Shown: piece after piece, positions 61,592 to 64,000 of the stretch
Layout: each line of letters starts with the position of its first letter
Numbering within the stretch: position 1 is the first letter of the stretch
NCBI RefSeq assembly: GCF_019793465.1
Contig: NZ_JAILYJ010000013.1
Coordinates: 124,001 to 188,000 of the forward strand
From: Rhizobium croatiense
GTDB taxonomy: Bacteria > Pseudomonadota > Alphaproteobacteria > Rhizobiales > Rhizobiaceae
Direction of reading: 5' to 3'
Length of the DNA: 64,000 nucleotides
Position numbers and translations under genes: made by a program
Notes under the pieces: model-generated
What the model saw: the letters and a program-made list of their open reading frames with translations, nothing else
What the model was told of the DNA's origin: nothing
Database searches by the model: none

Positions 61592-61930
61592 TTAATCGCC
61601 GGAACCGGGTTGTTCGGAGAAGTACTTCTCGAATTTTCCGGTCTGGCCGTCCATCTCCTTGGCCTCCGGCAGCGGCTCCTTCTTGACCGTGATATTCGGC
61701 CAGATGCTGGCATACTCGGTGTTGATCTTCAGCCACTTGTCGAGGCCCGGCTCGGTATCCGGCTTGATCGCCTCGGCGGGACATTCGGGCTCGCAGACGC
61801 CGCAATCGATGCATTCGTCGGGATGGATGACGAGGAAATTCTCGCCTTCATAGAAGCAGTCGACGGGGCAGACTTCTACGCAATCGGTGTATTTGCACTT
61901 GATGCAATTGTCGGTCACGACATAGGTCAT
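61592..61930 (-). CDS. fdxA: FdxA, 7Fe ferredoxin
   Basis: A 112-residue ferredoxin with [3Fe-4S] and [4Fe-4S] clusters, for electron transfer in the cytoplasm. Cys patterns: CIKCKYTDCVEVCP at the N-terminus (Cys9, with the variant second positions of 7Fe ferredoxins) and CIDCGVCEPECP (about 40-51). The C-terminal extension PGLDKWLKINTEYASIWPNI is typical of the FdxA/AvFdI group. The ATG at 61930 has GGAG upstream. The next gene upstream codes for an S4-domain protein, as often in Rhizobiales. Confidence 0.95.
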   Translation of the reverse strand: MTYVVTDNCIKCKYTDCVEVCPVDCFYEGENFLVIHPDECIDCGVCEPECPAEAIKPDTEPGLDKWLKINTEYASIWPNITVKKEPLPEAKEMDGQTGKFEKYFSEQPGSGD

Positions 61931-62124
61931 GAAGAACTCCAGGATTTCCATGCGGATGGGGCCGGGCAACCTGGAACGTCGCGCCTATCCCCGTGCCGGA
62001 CGAAAAGCGTGGACAGGCTTGGGAGGCAAGCACGCTTCCGGCAGGTTGTCAGTGACGTATCGGCTTTATCGCCGGATTTCAAGGATAAACGATCTGCAAA
62101 AGCCCCCGCCGCAGACAGAGTTTT

Positions 62125-62529
62125 CTAATCCTCGTCCGACATCAGCCTGTCGATTGCGCGTCTTTCCTTTTTGGTCGGACGGCCGGTCCCGGTCGCCCGG
62201 ATCGCCTGCTCGTAGGGGGTGAGGCGTTTTGCCTCATCCGGCGGCGGGGATTGGTCATCATAGAGGAGGCGGGCCTCCTCATAGGGACCACGCCGCTCCC
62301 CGGCGAGGCGTACGATGAGAACGACGTCACGCCGTTCCAGCGCCAACTCGATGCGGTCGCCCGGCTTGACCATCTGGCTCGGATGGCTGCAGCGCTCGCC
62401 GTTAATGCGCACGTGTCCGGACTGGACATGGCTCTGCGCCAGCGAACGCGACTTCACCATGCGCGTGAAGAACAGCCACTTGTCGATGCGCTGGCGCGAA
62501 CCGCTTGCCGGCTGTGTCTCCCCGCCCAT
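62125..62529 (-). CDS. S4 domain RNA-binding protein (Hsp15-like)
   Basis: A 134-residue protein with an N-terminal S4 RNA-binding domain: RQRIDKWLFFTRMVKSRSLAQSHVQSGHVRINGERCSHPSQMVKPGDRIEL (about 12-62). The basic C-terminus (RATGTGRPTKKERRAIDRL) matches the Hsp15/HslR family. HslR in E. coli binds 50S subunits with stuck peptidyl-tRNA. It lies 2 bp after the helicase gene, so the two are co-transcribed and may both act on RNA. Confidence 0.9.
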   Translation of the reverse strand: MGGETQPASGSRQRIDKWLFFTRMVKSRSLAQSHVQSGHVRINGERCSHPSQMVKPGDRIELALERRDVVLIVRLAGERRGPYEEARLLYDDQSPPPDEAKRLTPYEQAIRATGTGRPTKKERRAIDRLMSDED

Positions 62530-62531
62530 GA

Positions 62532-64000
62532 CTACTTCTTCATCTGTTCCTTGAGAGCGGCGAGCTTGGCGAAGGGCGAATCCGGATCGATCGGCTTCTC
62601 CTTGCGTGGCGGCTTGGCCTCGAAGCGCAGCGGCTGTGCGCCGCGATTGTTGTTGCGATCGTTACGGTCATTGCGATCGTCACGATCCTTGCGATCGCCA
62701 CGGTCCTGCCGGTCGCCGCGCGGCTGGTCCTTGCGCTCGCCGCCCCTTGCCTGCTGCGACCGGCCATCGCGACCGCCGTCCTTGCCGCGGTTGTTGCGGT
62801 TGTTGTCGCGTCCGTCGCCGCCGCGATTGCCCTCGCCGCCTTCACCGCCGCCCGGACGGCGATTGCGCTCGCGGTCCTGGTTCTGGCCGCGATCGTGGCC
62901 CTGGCCGCCGCGGCGTTCGCCATGACCACGCGCCTGGCGATGATTATCGTTACGGCCGCCGAGGCGCCACAGAAGAACCGGCTTCGGTTCCGCCGGTTCG
63001 CCAGCCTCGCCGGAAGCAGCGGCCGCGTCGCCGGCAGCCGAAGCCTCCGCCGAGGCGGATGTTTCGACCGCTTCGGCCGCAGGGTTGCTTTGGAGTGCTT
63101 CTGCCGCGGGCGCGTCGGCTGTGGCCAAGGCCGCCTCGGCTGGGGATGGCTCGGAAGCAGTCTCTTCCGCCGTCGCGTCGGCGTCGTCATGATCGGCTTT
63201 TTCCACCGTCTCTTCCGCGGAGGTTTCCGCAGGGGCGGCAGGCGCCGTAGCGGCGTCCTGCGCGGCAAGATGAGCCGAGGCCTCTTCCGCCTTCACGGCA
63301 TCGGCGCGATAGCCGAGACCCTTGAGGATTTCTTCCATGTCCTCGAGCGTCGCGCCGAGGATCGACAGCATCGCCGTCGTCGTCGTGAAGCGGCGGCCGT
63401 CATAGGCGCCCTCCGGACGGTTGTTCTGACCGGGTTTCCACTGCAGCAGCGGACGGATGATATCGGCAAGCCGCTCGAGAATGTCGATTCGCACCGCACG
63501 CTTGCCGAGGAAACGGAAGCCGGCGAGCTTGTAGAACATCCGCTCGTAGCTCGGATCGGTCACGACGGAGGTTCGGCCGGCGGCCAGCACGGGAATGAGG
63601 TCACCGTAACCCGGCTTGTCGAGACCGTCGTTCTTCAACGCCCAGAGCAGCGTGATCAGTTCGGCCGGCGCCGGCTTCAGCAGTGCCGGAACGAAGATAT
63701 GGTAGGCACCGAAACGCACGCCGTAGCGACGCATGGAGGCGCGGGCCTCCTGATCCAGCGACTTCACCTCCTCGGTCACGTCACGACGGAAGAGCACGCC
63801 GAGATTTTCGACGAGCTGGAAGGCCAGCCCCTTGGCCAGCCCCTGCAGGTCCTCGGCGCGCGACAGATCGTCGAGCGGCTTCAGCACCGTGCTGATATGA
63901 TGATTGACGAAGCGCTCGATGCGGGCGGCGACGTGATCGCGGGCATTGCTCGTCAACTGTTCGTCGGCCAGCAGGATCACCCGCGGGCGCATGACGTGAT
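62532..64000 (-). CDS. C-terminal part of an ATP-dependent RNA helicase (MgpS/Suv3-like) with basic tail
   Basis: Reading continues off the right edge; the visible 489 residues are the C-terminal part. The first half (ADEQLTSNARDHVAARIERFVNHHIST, LGVLFRRDVTEEVKSLDQEARASMRRYGVRFGAYHIFVPALLKPAPAEL) matches the C-terminal region of rhizobial MgpS-like helicases; the helicase motifs lie outside the window. The rest is a long Ala/Glu-rich linker and a low-complexity tail rich in Arg, Gly, Asp and Asn with repeats of DRND. Such RGG-like tails bind RNA. It overlaps nothing and precedes the S4 gene by 2 bp. Confidence 0.8.
   Translation of the reverse strand, partial: HVMRPRVILLADEQLTSNARDHVAARIERFVNHHISTVLKPLDDLSRAEDLQGLAKGLAFQLVENLGVLFRRDVTEEVKSLDQEARASMRRYGVRFGAYHIFVPALLKPAPAELITLLWALKNDGLDKPGYGDLIPVLAAGRTSVVTDPSYERMFYKLAGFRFLGKRAVRIDILERLADIIRPLLQWKPGQNNRPEGAYDGRRFTTTTAMLSILGATLEDMEEILKGLGYRADAVKAEEASAHLAAQDAATAPAAPAETSAEETVEKADHDDADATAEETASEPSPAEAALATADAPAAEALQSNPAAEAVETSASAEASAAGDAAAASGEAGEPAEPKPVLLWRLGGRNDNHRQARGHGERRGGQGHDRGQNQDRERNRRPGGGEGGEGNRGGDGRDNNRNNRGKDGGRDGRSQQARGGERKDQPRGDRQDRGDRKDRDDRNDRNDRNNNRGAQPLRFEAKPPRKEKPIDPDSPFAKLAALKEQMKK
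62640..62945 (-). repeat. low-complexity region encoding an Arg/Gly/Asp/Asn-rich tail
   Basis: Short degenerate repeats of the type GATCGTNACGGTC encode runs of DRND/DRKD, followed by Gly-Arg-Asn-rich segments. The region is likely to vary in length between strains. Confidence 0.7.

Noticed and set aside
62410..62415. CACGTG as a third parS
   Set aside because: It lacks the arms and is in the S4-domain gene.
62640..62945. CRISPR-like short repeats
   Set aside because: The repeats are degenerate, in frame and encode a low-complexity tail; no regular spacers exist.

Overview
This window reads as chromosomal DNA of a fast-growing Rhizobium, close to the R. etli / R. leguminosarum group. The protein sequences are rhizobial, the coding is dense and GC-rich, there are repeated double-palindrome intergenic elements of the RIME type, an alpha-r14 small RNA, a SAM-II riboswitch in front of metA, TGA-N9-TCA (RirA-type) iron boxes, and an EcfG/RpoE2-type promoter in front of rpoH2. 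A near-perfect parS palindrome at 1629-1642 suggests the origin-proximal part of the chromosome (inference).

Layout. 1-2700: cell-envelope and ribosome housekeeping on the minus strand (ctpA start, EnvC-like protein, rlmH, rsfS). 2902-6200: molybdate system (short ModE-like regulator, modCBA, putative ModE box). 6500-6624: alpha-r14 sRNA. 6646-10803: nadD-proA-proB-obgE, tightly packed or overlapping. 10888-14172: a phosphodiesterase-like enzyme, two GNAT acetyltransferases, rpmA-rplU and tRNA-Ser(CGA), then gene debris. 14864-19719: M81 peptidase, gamma-glutamyltransferase-like enzyme and a putative beta-glucan hydrolase. 19823-23729: iron(III) ABC transporter behind two RirA-type boxes. 23805-29488: lysine catabolism through pipecolate and 2-oxoadipate (amaB, amaA, hglS) with a divergent LysR regulator and a stand-alone Lrp ligand-binding domain. 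29736-41388: the most unusual region, described below. 41651-44479: EF-P and its lysylation enzymes EpmA and EpmB. 44539-48271: amino-sugar catabolism (SIS protein, nagA, SIS deaminase, GntR regulator). 48371-50550: aldose epimerase and metA with its riboswitch. 50713-59281: degenerate ABC exporter, Uup-type ABC-F ATPase, thiamine pyrophosphokinase, MarR/MFS efflux pair, M48 lipoprotein protease. 59386-64000: rpoH2, carD, fdxA, an S4-domain protein and the C-terminal part of an RNA helicase with an Arg/Gly/Asp-rich tail.

The accessory centrepiece is a seven-gene minus-strand run from 41388 down to 30956: carrier protein, acyl-CoA-dehydrogenase-like flavoprotein, amino acid:[carrier protein] ligase (a truncated class II aminoacyl-tRNA-synthetase relative), DUF1839 protein, GH2 glycosidase, GT4 glycosyltransferase, and a 1103-residue protein in which a Wzx-like flippase is fused to two alpha/beta-hydrolase domains. 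The second hydrolase carries a Cys in the nucleophile elbow, as in aminoacyl-carrier-protein transferases. A convergent second GT4 gene follows. I infer a system that activates an amino acid on a carrier protein, may oxidise it, and may attach it to an exported glycan. The ligase chemistry is known for the family; the cell-surface link is my inference from gene order and the fusion.
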